Below, one piece after another: positions 43,980 to 54,077 of a stretch of 64,000 nucleotides of DNA (its first letter is position 1; the number at the start of each line of letters is the position of its first letter). Source of the stretch: Metellina segmentata (Eukaryota; Arthropoda; Arachnida; Araneae; Tetragnathidae). The stretch spans positions 117,336,557 through 117,400,556 of the forward strand of contig OX375879.1 in NCBI GenBank assembly GCA_947359465.1, written 5' to 3'. The notes under the pieces are model-generated. The model was given only the letters and a program-made list of their open reading frames with translations. It was not told the DNA's origin and searched no databases. The translations under genes were made by a program, and so were the position numbers.

Positions 43980-44805
43980 GAGATGACTGTAGATTGGCGA
44001 CAAAAATCTTGTAGAACCAATTAGATAATAAATAAATGCACGGGCGTATTTTCCCGTCCCGGGGACCAATCAAATGATGAATGTTCGTTTCCACCTGGCA
44101 GATTAAAGTATAGTCTAAGGTTCACATTGCTCTTAACTTGGGTCACTCCTAAACACATTAAAAGGTTACCTACTATAATTTTATATTTCCTTTTCGGATT
44201 AATCCCGAAGGGAAATATCTGTAAAACAGTAACAGGAAAGCCTTCGTAAAATTTTAAAAGCAGCACTGATCAAATCTTTCCGGCTATCACATATATGGAA
44301 AAATAGGAACTGGAAAACTAAACTCCACAAACAGCTGTAACAAACGTCAAAAGCGAAAGAATAAATATGAAATACTCGACGAATCGAAAGCGAAATAGGC
44401 ACGAAAATGAAGCAGTTGAGCTGAACTCCGTGAAGCGTTATTATGTTTTAAATTGAAGAGAACAAAAACAACAGCTATTTAATTCCAACCTCGTTCAAGG
44501 ACACAACACGCTAAGCGACGATAACGAATCTTCGGGGAAACAAAACGAAGCTTAACTGTTCAAATAGTGTTCAGAAAAGAAGACAATTAGCAGGAAAGCG
44601 GTGTTTTCAATTAAGTCTCTTCAGACAAAAGAATTGAAGCAACACAAACAATGAAACTTGCATGATGCGTTCAGGTGATAGTGCAGTAAACAGAAACAAT
44701 TGTTCCGAAATGTGTTATTAATATTAGAATTCGATTCGCGCATCTAATGCGTATAACTAAAGACAATGTATTAGAGATTTTTAAGGTTTATATCACTAAC
44801 TATCT
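43980..44805. other. No gene recognised
   Basis: The stretch ggaccaatcaaatgatgaatg plus ttcgtttccacc at 44062-44094 also occurs at 10915-10948, so at least this part is dispersed repeat. The rest shows no coding or RNA signal. Confidence 0.4.
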
Positions 44806-44809
44806 GAAC

Positions 44810-45180
44810 TAACCCGGCGTTGCTCGGGATTAAAATATGACCCGGGCATTTTTCTGTGTTAATTCAAATACACAAAAGCTTTAGAACGTGTTTCTGACCA
44901 CTACAGGTAAATACGACAACTACATTTCCTTGTTTTAACTCAAATACACAAATCCAGTAGAACATGTTTCCTTGTCCATGTCCATTTATTGCAGGAAAAC
45001 CAATCTCAGATTTTAAAATTCTGGCTTCAAAGGAGACTATTAGGACTACCTGTATGTCAATTTTCAAGGCTACAGAAAGGTCTGAAGACAGGAAAGAAAT
45101 AGCATGTTTTTCGCAGTGTTCTAAAGTATAAGTTTACCAAATTTGGTATGGATCCGTCAAACGGTGTAGATTTGTATATA
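44810..45180 (-). mobile_element. Helitron-like 3'-terminal fragment, second copy
   Basis: It shares its body and the CCCGAGCAACGCCGGG hairpin with 1866-2190. The terminal CTAG is altered to ATAG. A small internal duplication of the ctgtgttaa-tcaaatacaca block is present. Confidence 0.6.
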
Positions 45181-45184
45181 TGTT

Positions 45185-45858
45185 ACCGTTAAAGCTCGAA
45201 AGCCGTTCATGTGCACATTATGTAGCTAATCTGCAGATTAACTGATTTGCTCCGTTAGCGTGCGGAATCAAGAGTTTTCTGCATTTAGCTTAGGTAATGT
45301 GCACATTAACGGCTTCCGTATCGGTAAAAATCAAAAAATTGTTTCTCTCATTTCCTTTCACTACACCTTCCCTCTAATCTATCTCTCCGCTTTGAGTTTG
45401 ATTTCGCCCGTTTCTCCCATTTCCTTGTTTGATTAATAATAACTTGATTTTTTAGCTTTCGAAAGATAAATAAATAATGTTATGTTAATTTCCTTAGTTG
45501 TAATAATATTTTAAACAGTTTGATTCTTTCTATTATAATTTTTTAATTGATGGATGATCGATTTTATCAACTAATTTGTTGATTGTTTATGTTTGATTGT
45601 ATTAACTTGAATCTTTAGATATCGAAAAATAAATAAAAAACATTATGTTAATTTAAGCGTTCAGAAACGTTGCTGTTGTTCCAGCAAAGATATTATTTTC
45701 ACTTTAACGAGTGCCTAGTAGGTAATGTGCAGATTATCTAGTTAATTAGCAGATTACCTAGGTAATTTGAGAAATGAGACAATTTTCGGTACATTAACGG
45801 ATTACCCTAGTTAATCTGCACATTTCCTAGACAATCTGTAGAATAACAGCACTTTAGC
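45185..45858. other. Cluster of inverted gtgcacatta/taatctgca motifs
   Basis: Motifs of the type taatgtgcacatta, taatctgcagatta and ttacctaggtaat occur in opposite orientations at both ends (45208-45315 and 45715-45850), with unremarkable AT-rich DNA between. This could be a foldback-type element. Exact termini and target duplication were not resolved. Confidence 0.4.
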
Positions 45859-45879
45859 ATTAAAATATATACACACTAC

Positions 45880-46136
45880 TCTACAATAATGGACCAGACG
45901 CCAGCGGATTTGCATAAAATCCGACTACGTGTTTGCGGGTGTTTTTTTTGTGGTATGACCTGGGACCTTTGCATGTTGTTCCTGGTACATTGAACGCCGA
46001 CGCCTACATGAACATTTTGGTCAATCAGGCTCTTCCTACGCTCTGGCAATTTAAGGAATGGACGAGTGTTACTTCCAGGACGATAACGCTCCGAACATAG
46101 GGGACCATCCCCTTAATAAAGCATGTATTATTTCCC
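45880..46136 (+). pseudogene. Tc1-like remnant, internally deleted
   Basis: It shares gccagcggatttgcataaaa and cctgggacctttgcatgttg with the remnant at 23440. It has a fragment around the second Asp (CYFQDDNAPN) and then jumps to the 3' end (ggggaccatcccc). The catalytic C-terminus is deleted. Confidence 0.85.
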
Positions 46137-46200
46137 TATATATATATATATATATAGATAGATAGATAGATAGATATAGATAGATATATATATAGATATA
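46137..46200. repeat. (TA)n/(TAGA)n microsatellite
   Basis: A TA run followed by TAGA units, directly abutting the left LTR of the Gypsy element. Confidence 0.95.
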
Positions 46201-46555
46201 TGTAGTATTGGCTCGGTGGGGTATGATTAAATAGTCGGAACAACACGATTAAACTTTGTTAAATTTTACTTCTAAATGATTGTGAATTATATACAATGAA
46301 ATATATCAAACATAATTTCTGGATTACAATGTCATCACGGGAACGCCACCCGCGGACAATAACGAGCGAATCTGCTCGACTGAAGCACTCAGCTTCCAGC
46401 ATAAGAATCGTCCCGTATTCAGGGATAACACACATTTATAGGTTTCGTAAAATCGCTCGTTTGCGTTAGCTTCTGGAGCCTCACACGTGCAAGCACTTGC
46501 TGTGTATTGATGTCATGGACAAGATTCCTCGCGAGAAGCGATTTCCGATTCTACA
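46201..46555 (-). repeat. 3' LTR, full length (355 bp)
   Basis: On the minus strand it starts TGTAGAATCGG and ends AATACTACA, so the ends are TGTAG/CTACA inverted. A purine-rich tract (caggagggccgag) lies immediately upstream, as expected of a polypurine tract. A TATA-like ctataaatg is present in the 5' half. Confidence 0.75.
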
Positions 46556-46841
46556 CTCGGCCCTCCTGCTAGTCCTGTGTCCTCACAGACTTCACCAAGC
46601 CTCATGACCACATCAAAAACCAGCAGACCTCAATTACATGAAAAATACTAAAATACACAAAAACAAATATTTTCTACTATACTATAAACATAAATTGATG
46701 AAACAATACTTTTTAAACACAATGTTACTAAATGAAACACAATACTTTTTAAACACAATGCTACTAAATGAAACACAATACTTTTTAAAATATTAAAATG
46801 ATATCAAATGAAAATATTCAATTAAATTTAATAAATGAAAT

Positions 46842-47115
46842 TTATGTGACAGTCCACAGTTTCATAAAGTCAGCTGCACTTGAAGTTTGGGTTGGGCCTT
46901 CATGGCACCCAACTTTTTGAACATCGTACCTATCGTTGTTCTTTACTTTGGTCACCTGATAAGGGCCAAGAAATTTAGGACGTAATTTCATTCCAGTTCC
47001 GAATTGAGTTTTTTGTAATGCAACCAAGTCTCCTGGTTTATAGGTGTTGGCTTTCTTTCGTTGTTTATTATACGTTTTTCTATTGTTATTGTCCAACACA
47101 TGACTAACATCAAGC
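46842..47115 (-). pseudogene. Integrase C-terminal domain remnant
   Basis: Minus-strand frame with YKPGDLVALQKTQFGTGMKL followed by RPKFLGPYQVTKV. This is the chromatin/DNA-contacting C-terminal part of Ty3/Gypsy integrases with its GPY motif. It lies just downstream of the gag-protease stop in another frame. The zinc-binding and catalytic integrase domains are absent. Confidence 0.85.
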
Positions 47116-47119
47116 TCAT

Positions 47120-48685
47120 TTAAAGTGACGCAATTAGCCCCGTCTCTGCTAAGTATACCAATTTTCCTCCATTCTCGACAGTTGCTTTTATTTTACAGTC
47201 TCGGGTATTTTTACAACTGTCTGCAGCCGGTGAAATGTTTAGACTATCGGAGATAGAGAGTCTCACTTTGTTGTGACTATCGTATTTTTCCTCTATGGGG
47301 GCGATCACATTACTCATTGCAATAGGTGAGAAATTGTTTTTCGTTGCGGTTTGTTGACTAACCTGATTAACATACACATAATTAACAACAATATTATTTT
47401 CACTAACACAATTTTGTCTAATTCCCGTAACTGAAAAACCATGTTCATTTATCACAAAATTTAACTTATTCAAAAAATTATGGCCTAGAATTATAGCATT
47501 GTTTAAATCTTTCAACACATAAAAGTCCATTTTTACCACAAAATCATCAACCATAATATTAGCATTGAAAAAGCCTAGTGGGGAAACTGTACTCCCACTA
47601 ATGCCAGACAACGTTATAGAATTTTTTGACAGTTCTGGACATCCTAGGGCAACATAAAAATTATAACTGGCCATGCACACTTCACTTCCGGAATCAATCA
47701 ATGCATCCGCAGTTTCACCCTTAATTTTTATACTTTTCATTATTTTATTAGAACTGGAGCTATTACTACAAGCTGTTTTAGCATCTTTCATTGGGCAAAC
47801 GTCAGATTTGTGACCTGGGGCGGCACACCGAAAACACACGGGACCGTCTTTCTTACGGGGACAATGCACAGATTTATGTGAAAATTCACCACATGTATAA
47901 CACTTCAAATTTTTGTAGTTACCCTGTATTTGATCTTGAGGTTTCAACGCGTTATAGAAATTTTTCCTCTCTTGTGTTCGATTCTGTGAAAAATTATTTG
48001 GGACTCTATTATTAGTATTACGGCTGTTATATCTGTTACTCTCATTGCCTTGGGCAAAAGACTTTCTTGTATCGGGACTAGAATATTTAGGACTAAACGC
48101 ACTCTTTAGGTTATTTCGCGCAGACTCATAGTCATCTAACTTGTTTATTAAATCGTCTATTTTTACTAGTTCGGGCAAGTCATCTACAAAGTGTTCTCTG
48201 ATATCAGTTGGAAGTTTTCGTCGAATTTGGTCAACTACAAGAATCTCTTTTAAGTTATCGAAAGTTAAGATTTCTAACCCGGTGATCCACTCTTCCAAAA
48301 AACTATTTATTTCAAACGCGAAGTCGCGCCAAGAAACCGAATTTTCTTTCCGATGGCCGAAAATTTTTTGACGAAACTGTTCGGGAGTTAAACGGAAACG
48401 ATTCAACAATACTTTTTTGATATAATCATAGTCGTTGGAGTGAATCTCCGGTTCTCGAGATACGACATTAACAATTTCCAGAGGCGATAACCCTAATAAA
48501 TAAGTTACCCAATTCTCTTTAGCGATTGACATTCGCTTAATTTGTCTCTCGAAAAGACTTAAGTAAACACTAATATCATTTTGCATTTCATATCTGTTCA
48601 TTAATTTTAGTAAATTTGGATCTTTAGTAGTGTTTGTTATTATCGGTGAATCTTTGCTTTTGGCCAAAGCTAATTCAAGCTCCAT
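47120..48685 (-). CDS. Gag-protease polyprotein of a Gypsy-type element
   Basis: 521 open codons. Residues about 30-190 match the capsid-like region of Ty3/Gypsy Gag. Two CCHC zinc knuckles lie at residues 262-275 (CYTCGEFSHKSVHC) and 284-297 (CFRCAAPGHKSDVC), which would bind the RNA genome. An aspartic protease follows with its active-site triad at 331-333 (ALIDSGSEVC) and a second conserved block IILGHNFL. No RT follows: the frame stops and a deletion junction lies at about 47115. The annotated ATG is internal; the true Gag N-terminus is the adjacent frame at 48690-48927, one frameshift away. The long open frame is unusual for an element without pol. Confidence 0.88.
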   Translation of the reverse strand: MELELALAKSKDSPIITNTTKDPNLLKLMNRYEMQNDISVYLSLFERQIKRMSIAKENWVTYLLGLSPLEIVNVVSREPEIHSNDYDYIKKVLLNRFRLTPEQFRQKIFGHRKENSVSWRDFAFEINSFLEEWITGLEILTFDNLKEILVVDQIRRKLPTDIREHFVDDLPELVKIDDLINKLDDYESARNNLKSAFSPKYSSPDTRKSFAQGNESNRYNSRNTNNRVPNNFSQNRTQERKNFYNALKPQDQIQGNYKNLKCYTCGEFSHKSVHCPRKKDGPVCFRCAAPGHKSDVCPMKDAKTACSNSSSSNKIMKSIKIKGETADALIDSGSEVCMASYNFYVALGCPELSKNSITLSGISGSTVSPLGFFNANIMVDDFVVKMDFYVLKDLNNAIILGHNFLNKLNFVINEHGFSVTGIRQNCVSENNIVVNYVYVNQVSQQTATKNNFSPIAMSNVIAPIEEKYDSHNKVRLSISDSLNISPAADSCKNTRDCKIKATVENGGKLVYLAETGLIASL

Positions 48686-48689
48686 TTTC

Positions 48690-48927
48690 TTAATTTCAAA
48701 ATCCCTTTCTCTTTTTCCTCTGATTTCCTTTCAGTCGATTCCTCACGTTCTTCTCGTTCACTGGTAATTCTCGCGAGCAGACACTTAACCAGTTCCTCAT
48801 TATAATTAGTATCCTTTACTATTAAATCGGTTAGCTGGACTACTTTCGCATTTACTGGGAGAGCTAAATTTAATTCCTCCACAAGTACAATTAGATCACA
48901 TTTGCGAGATCTTGCCAAAAAGGCCAT
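48690..48927 (-). pseudogene. Gag N-terminus, separated by a frameshift
   Basis: MAFLARSRKCDLIVLVEELN and a following charged stretch (LLARITSEREEREESTERK) look like the start of Gypsy Gag with its coiled-coil-like linker. The downstream Gag frame overlaps it. A single-base change in an A-rich run near 48710-48720 accounts for the break. It could be a real mutation, a programmed shift or a sequencing error. Confidence 0.75.
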
Positions 48928-49194
48928 GGTTCTTGTACTAATTTTTACACATGTAAGAAAATTAAGAAGGCACTTACTCTTTTAAAAAGACTCCTAATAT
49001 ATTTTTTCCACTCATCTGGAATTATTATTTAATACATCTTTCATTGAATTCTTTGACTAGATTTCTGAGTCTTTTTAAAACAAATCATAACCACAATCAC
49101 AAATCAACACAACAGAGCTACGAATAATCACTGGGGGGAAAATCACTCTTCCCATTCATAAAACACTGATTACTTTTTCTAAAATATGTACTCC

Positions 49195-49345
49195 AACGCG
49201 CACTTGAACACGACGAAACGCGCACAGACTGGAACGAAGAAACGCGCAGAAACTTGAGCGAACACACGCGCACAAACTTGAACGAACACACGCGCACAAA
49301 CTTGAACGAACACACGCGCACAAACTTGAACGAAGAATATACCCG
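49195..49345. repeat. 24-bp tandem repeat in the Gypsy leader
   Basis: The unit aacacacgcgcacaaacttg-aacg is repeated exactly about three times and degenerately twice more. It lies between the 5' LTR and gag. Because 24 is a multiple of three, the frames through it encode short repeated peptides in several phases. Confidence 0.9.
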
Positions 49346-49601
49346 CTTGAATGATGAACCACCGCGTACACTGGACAAAGAACCCTTTCTTCAGCGATGC
49401 CAGCAAAACGACAACCGTCAGCACAGGCTCCAAGCAACAGTCCGAAAACGTGCTTTACTCCACGGAAAATTTTCTCCAAGCGAAAACCCTTGAAACGTAC
49501 TTTGCTTCACGGTAAATTTTCTCCAAGCGAATCTCCAGTAACGCACTTATTCCTCAGAAAATGTTCTCTCTCGAGGCCACATCCCGGGCGAACACCCCAT
49601 T

Positions 49602-49761
49602 TGTAGTATTGGCTCGGTGGGGTATGATTAAATAGTCGGAACAACACGATTAAACTTTGTTAAATTTTACTTCTAAATGATTGTGAATTATATACAATGA
49701 AATATATCAAACATAATTTCTGGATTACAATGTCATCACGGGAACGCCACCCGCGGACAAT
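49602..49761 (-). repeat. 5' LTR, truncated (160 bp)
   Basis: Identical to 46201-46360. The outer 195 bp, including the TATA-like motif and promoter half, are missing; a Tc1 remnant begins at the break. A TGG-starting site two bases inside (tggggtgttcgcccggg on the minus strand) could be the primer-binding site; the tRNA was not identified. Confidence 0.88.
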
Positions 49762-50494
49762 CAGCTGCGCCAGATTACGCGGTTGAGGATCCATGGCAAC
49801 TGTTGCAGTGTGTATGCTTTCAGACGTTTCACGCCGTATACGCTAACGTCCATCTGTCCGATGGAGCATAAAACGTGATTCATTGGAAAAAAGCCACCTG
49901 TAGCCACTCTGTGGACGTCCAGTTGCGGTACTGGCGTGCAAATTCCAGATTTCGTCGCCGATGAACAGCAGTCAGCATAGGTGCAGTAACCAGGCGTCTG
50001 CTGCGGAGGCCCATGCGCAGCAACGTTCGCTGAACCGTTGTTGAGGATACACTCTTGGTAGCCCCTTGGTTCATCTGGGCGGTCAGTTGCTCAACAGTTG
50101 CACGTCTATTCGCCCGAACGCATCTCCGTAGCCTTCGTTCGCCTCTGTCATCTATAGCCCGTGGTGCACCACATGTGCCACGCCGCTGATTTTGGATAGT
50201 GCCATTTTGCCATGCACGGTATACTTTTACCACGGCGGCACGCGAACAGTTCACAAATTAGCCGTTTCCGAAATGCTTCCACCCTTGGCCCGAAAGCCAA
50301 TAATCATGCCCTTTTGGACGTCGGATAAATTGCTACGTTTCTGCATTACGCCAACGATTGAAATGCTTTCCGATACCCTAGGACATCGTTTATATACACT
50401 CCACTGTAATGTGCTGCCACCTGCCTTTTGTGATTGGTTATTTCACGTTGACGTCGTAAGTAGGTGGTGGTCACATTAATGTGACTGGACTGTG
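49762..50494 (-). pseudogene. Tc1-like transposase, N-terminal half, with one TIR
   Basis: Minus-strand frames give the N-terminus (MQKRSNLSDVQKGMIIGFRA), helix-turn-helix regions (NCSRAAVVKVYRAW; SVSSTTVQRTLLRMGL) and the first catalytic block in a shifted frame (FSNESRF, where Asp is expected). Two frameshifts and a stop occur. The terminal repeat CACAGTCCAGTCACATTAAT ends at 50494 next to TA. The C-terminal half and the other TIR are lost at the junction with the truncated LTR. Confidence 0.88.
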
Positions 50495-50734
50495 TAAAAA
50501 TGCATATTATAAACCGGGGGGCACAAATAAATTATTCTTAAAATGTTCTAGATTAAATTTTAATTTCGGGCTGGATTTAAAATGGTCAAAAAAAATAGGA
50601 CAACCTGTGTGCAAAATTTCGTAATTGTAAGTGTCACAGATTCGTCAGTACACTGCACACAGAGATGAAGACATACACAAACACTTCCTATATGTCTATT
50701 AAAACTATTGAGAGCTACGGTAATACAGTTCACA

Positions 50735-50878
50735 GAGCTCAGGTGTTCTGCTCGTCATCTGACCTTTCTTTAAAATTAGATGGTGTTGTCCTCGGTTCTT
50801 TCCCTTCGAGTTTCAACCCGAACGGTCCCCGATATGCCGTTACGTTGTTCCACTGCGACGTTAAATAAAATACCTTTC
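50735..50878 (+). mobile_element. SINE fragment, type B-like 3' half
   Basis: From gctcaggtgttctgctcg to gcgacgttaaataaaatacc. Confidence 0.78.
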
Positions 50879-50970
50879 GAGACCTTACCCCTCCCCCCCT
50901 CCATTTTGTGATATAATTTCGCGGTTGTATTCAAGATTCAATTTAAATGGCGCACTTAAAAGGGTAGGAA

Positions 50971-51095
50971 AGATTTTTAATTAACGTCGCACTGGAGCAA
51001 CACAACGGGCTGTTGACAAGGATCAGCAATCCATCCTATAGGTAAATATCTGAGGACAACACCACGTAATTCCGAACCATAGTCAAATAACACAG
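50971..51095 (-). mobile_element. SINE fragment
   Basis: Tail and part of the body, ttaattaacgtcgcactgg to ccgaaccatagtcaaataac. Confidence 0.75.
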
Positions 51096-51381
51096 AAGGG
51101 GTGTAAAAATTGTAGGTCCTTTTTACACTGATCGTTGTATTTCTTTTGGTCAACGCGATACTTCACATTCAGCCCAATTCAAGTAAATTTTAAATTCGCG
51201 TAAAACAAGTGTGTGTGTAGGGGGGGGGTACGACCACGAAAACAGCTCCTTCATAAAGGATACCCTCTCTGTTGCTATACAAAAGGATCTCAATTCATTT
51301 TTGCATATGGTAACCATTAGGATCGCGGCTCCAAGATGCCCAATCTATCTCCTTCCTCACAACAGCCTTTCTTTTTTTACA

Positions 51382-51692
51382 TGCCGACCAAACGGTCTGG
51401 TGGTCAAGGTGTTAACCTCTAAATCGGAAGTTTCCTGGTTCGATTCCGGGTCAGTTCATGGACACTTGTAAGTGTATGTTATGGAGACGGCTGGTGCACC
51501 TTAAATCTGCCGTGGCTGAAAGCCCACACGTTGGGTTGGTGTGGAAGTTTGGTGAGTGGGGTGCCAGCTCGGGTGTTGCCTCGTCATCTGACCGTGGATC
51601 AAAATGGCGTGAGGTCATCGGATCTTTCCTTGAAGGGATTGATCCAGGACCGTCGTCAATAGCCCGTTGTGTTTCTCTAGTACGAAACCAGC
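51382..51692 (+). mobile_element. SINE, type A, diverged
   Basis: Head gccgaccaaacggtctggtgg, B-box ggttcgattcc, normal body. The tail ends early at ctctagtacg. Confidence 0.88.
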
Positions 51693-51827
51693 TACCGAAA
51701 CTCCCTTTCCTTTACAATAACTTCATAATCCATGTGTTTGGCGCAGCTTGGTGAAATACTGCCCACCTTGCACCACAAACACTAAAAATAACCAACCACT
51801 TCATTGAATTACTTCCCATATGGTAGG

Positions 51828-52004
51828 AAAGTTGGGTTGGTGTGGTAATTTGGAGAATGGGGTGCCAGCTCAAGCGTTGCTTCGTCATCTGACCGTGGTT
51901 CAAAATTACGAGGTGTTGTCCTCGGATCTTTCACTTAAGGGGCTCATCCCGGACCGTCGTCAATAACCCGTTGTGTTGCTCTAGTACGACATTAACTAAA
52001 ATTA
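51828..52004 (+). mobile_element. SINE, type A, 5'-truncated with 11-bp target duplication
   Basis: Only the 3' half is present, yet CATATGGTAGG flanks it at 51817-51827 and 52005-52015. A truncated copy with its own duplication shows it inserted in this form, as expected of incomplete target-primed reverse transcription. Confidence 0.92.
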
Positions 52005-52017
52005 CATATGGTAGGCA

Positions 52018-52160
52018 GGTATTTGAATTAGCGTCGTACTGAAACGACGCAACGACAAATATCTGAAGACAACACCACGATATTTTGAACCAAGGTCAGA
52101 TGACGAAGCAGTACTTCAGCTAGCACCCCACTCTCCAAACATCCACACACAACCCAACGT
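52018..52160 (-). mobile_element. SINE fragment
   Basis: Tail and body with a ~45-bp internal loss after gacgcaacga. Ends at acacaacccaacg. Confidence 0.78.
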
Positions 52161-52169
52161 TTCTTTTCG

Positions 52170-52735
52170 TCTGGGTTTTCAAATAAATTCACAGCCCTCT
52201 TCTGTTTCGTTCATTCCCGTAACCCCACAACGGCAAACTTTCATTCGAAAAACGCACCGATTCCCCAGCGAAATCCCAGCCCAACACGCGACGCTACTCA
52301 TATTCCAGGAGGAAAACAAAAGGCGTTCGCATTCATCATCTTCCCCCCAAACGGAAACGTCTCTCTAATGAATAAACACGGGAGAGAAGAAAAACGCACT
52401 AATGCGACGCCGAAACGCTGGAGCAACGAACAAAAAAGGTCGCTAAGGTCGGTGCTGAAAGAAAATTCCCTCAAAAAGCACCGACTAAACGCATTACTTG
52501 TTTTTAATAAGAGACGCGAGGGACGAACCGAGGCTCTTTATGGTGTACGACCCACTAATGGACGCGAAGCTTCTCGGAGCAATTTGTTTTTGCAGAAATT
52601 AGTTGGTAGGTAACGGAACAAAGAGCACTAAATGTGCATTAATAAGGGAGCACGCCAACTCTGGTTGTTATCATCAACTCTGTTCCCGATATTATGCGCA
52701 CTTTTCTTGTTCGAGACGGGTGATATTTCTTCGCT
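52170..52735. other. No gene recognised
   Basis: Repeat-free sequence. The plus frame 52368-52613 (81 codons, basic) has no domain I recognise. Confidence 0.3.
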
Positions 52736-52741
52736 TGGAAG

Positions 52742-53145
52742 GTAGTTGAATTAACGTCGCACTGGGTAATGGCAATAGTAATTTTAGTTAACGTCGTACT
52801 AGAGCAACACAGCGGGCTATTGACGACGGTCCGGGATCAATCCCTTCAAGGAAAGATCCGAGGACAACACCTCGTAATTTTGAACCACGATCAGATGACG
52901 AGGCAACACCTGGGATGGCACCCCACTCTCCCAACATCCTCACCATCCCATCGTGAGGACTTTCGGCCACGACAGATTTAAGGTGCACCAGCCGCCTCTA
53001 CGCCATACGCTTAGAAACATCCATGCCCGGACCCGGATTCGAACCAGGAACCTTTCGATCCAGAGGCTAACACCTTAAGCACTATGTCGGTTGCTCGGCC
53101 GTCGCACTGGGACAAATCACTGGTGAACCGTCCGAGATCAATTCT
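52742..53145 (-). mobile_element. SINE, type B fragment split by a type A SINE
   Basis: The tail start gtagttgaattaacgtcgcactggg (to 52766) continues after the inserted copy as acaaatcactggtgaaccg and gagatcaattctgcag. Confidence 0.82.
52767..53099 (-). mobile_element. SINE, type A, full length with 12-bp target duplication
   Basis: Complete minus-strand copy inside another SINE. CGTCGCACTGGG flanks it at 52755-52766 and 53100-53111. Confidence 0.93.
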
Positions 53146-53194
53146 GCAGAGTAATGTTATGGAAAGGTTATTTTCTCAAGAATCCAGTGCACAA

Positions 53195-53345
53195 AAGTAC
53201 TTTTGTGCTCAACAAAAATACTTTTGTGATCAACAAAAATACTTTTGTGCTCAACAAAAATACTTTTGTGCTCAACAGAAATACTTTTGTGCTCAACAGA
53301 AATACTTTTGTGCTCAATAAAAATACTTTTGTGCTCAGCAAAAAT
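53195..53345 (+). repeat. 21-bp tandem repeat, 7 units
   Basis: tacttttgtgctcaacaaaaa repeats with starts at 53198, 53219, 53240, 53261, 53282, 53303 and 53324. 21 bp is seven codons, so each frame gives a perfect heptapeptide repeat (for example YFCAQQK). Nothing else supports coding. Confidence 0.95.
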
Positions 53346-53494
53346 ACAAAATTATTTGCAACAAAAAAGGATTACAAGGATCTATAGAAACAAAGATTAC
53401 ACTTCCCACAGACAACCCACCTAAATCGCCGGAGTCGGATGTTAATCTCCCCCTAAACGTACTCCCTCTTCATCAAGTGAGTATGGCGGGAGGA

Positions 53495-53547
53495 TCTTTC
53501 CAGTTGTATAACTCTAGTACGACGTTAATTAAAAATTACTAATTACA
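53495..53547 (+). mobile_element. SINE tail fragment
   Basis: gttgtataactctagtacgacgttaattaaaaattac. Confidence 0.75.
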
Positions 53548-53549
53548 TC

Positions 53550-54070
53550 GGGTGGTTAGAAGCACAAAAAATCAAACTGTATCCACGGAAGTCAATAGTT
53601 TGCCACAATTCGAACCCAACAATCCACCAGGAGCTAAATACACGCACCGAAAGTCACAGACGAAACCTGGCAGCGCCCCAGATGAAGGGCTCCAACGGAA
53701 ATCCCGGCCCAACAAGATATTAATCCCGGCGCATCCCCGAGCGATTACCGGGGCTGCGCCGTCGCCCTATTAGGTTAGATAGAACCCAGCGGCGGGCAGC
53801 TCGTAACAGTCATCAAGCACGCGTAATAATGGAGGACAATCAAGGCGGTTGATTACGCGAAACAACTCAATGACGCCTCTCAGTCAAAATGCTGGCTGCT
53901 CCGGTCACGAAGAGGTGAAGCGGTTTGGCCATCTTCCGTCAATTTACCTCCACCACCTAGATTGGGAAAATGGGACTGCCTATTCCACTTGTTGGTAGGG
54001 CTTCATGTTATGGGCCCAGTTGGCGATATTCTGGCCTATTTTACGCAGTGGTACGACTGGCGAGGTACGA
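53550..54070. other. No gene recognised
   Basis: Higher G+C around 53700-53800. The plus frame 53552-53773 is open for 73 codons without a known domain. Confidence 0.3.
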
Positions 54071-54077
54071 AGTTAAC

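Larger units (their letters stand above)
46201..49761 (-). mobile_element. Ty3/Gypsy-type element reduced to gag-protease (TR-GAG-like)
   Basis: A minus-strand LTR retrotransposon. In reading order: truncated 5' LTR (49761-49602), leader, gag-protease (48927-47120), a deletion removing reverse transcriptase, RNase H and most of integrase, integrase C-terminus (47115-46842), 3' LTR (46555-46201). The 160 bp common to the two LTRs is identical by eye, which points to a recent insertion. A ~36-bp unit with aatactttttaaa is repeated three times at 46703-46790. Mobility would need pol supplied in trans. Confidence 0.88.
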
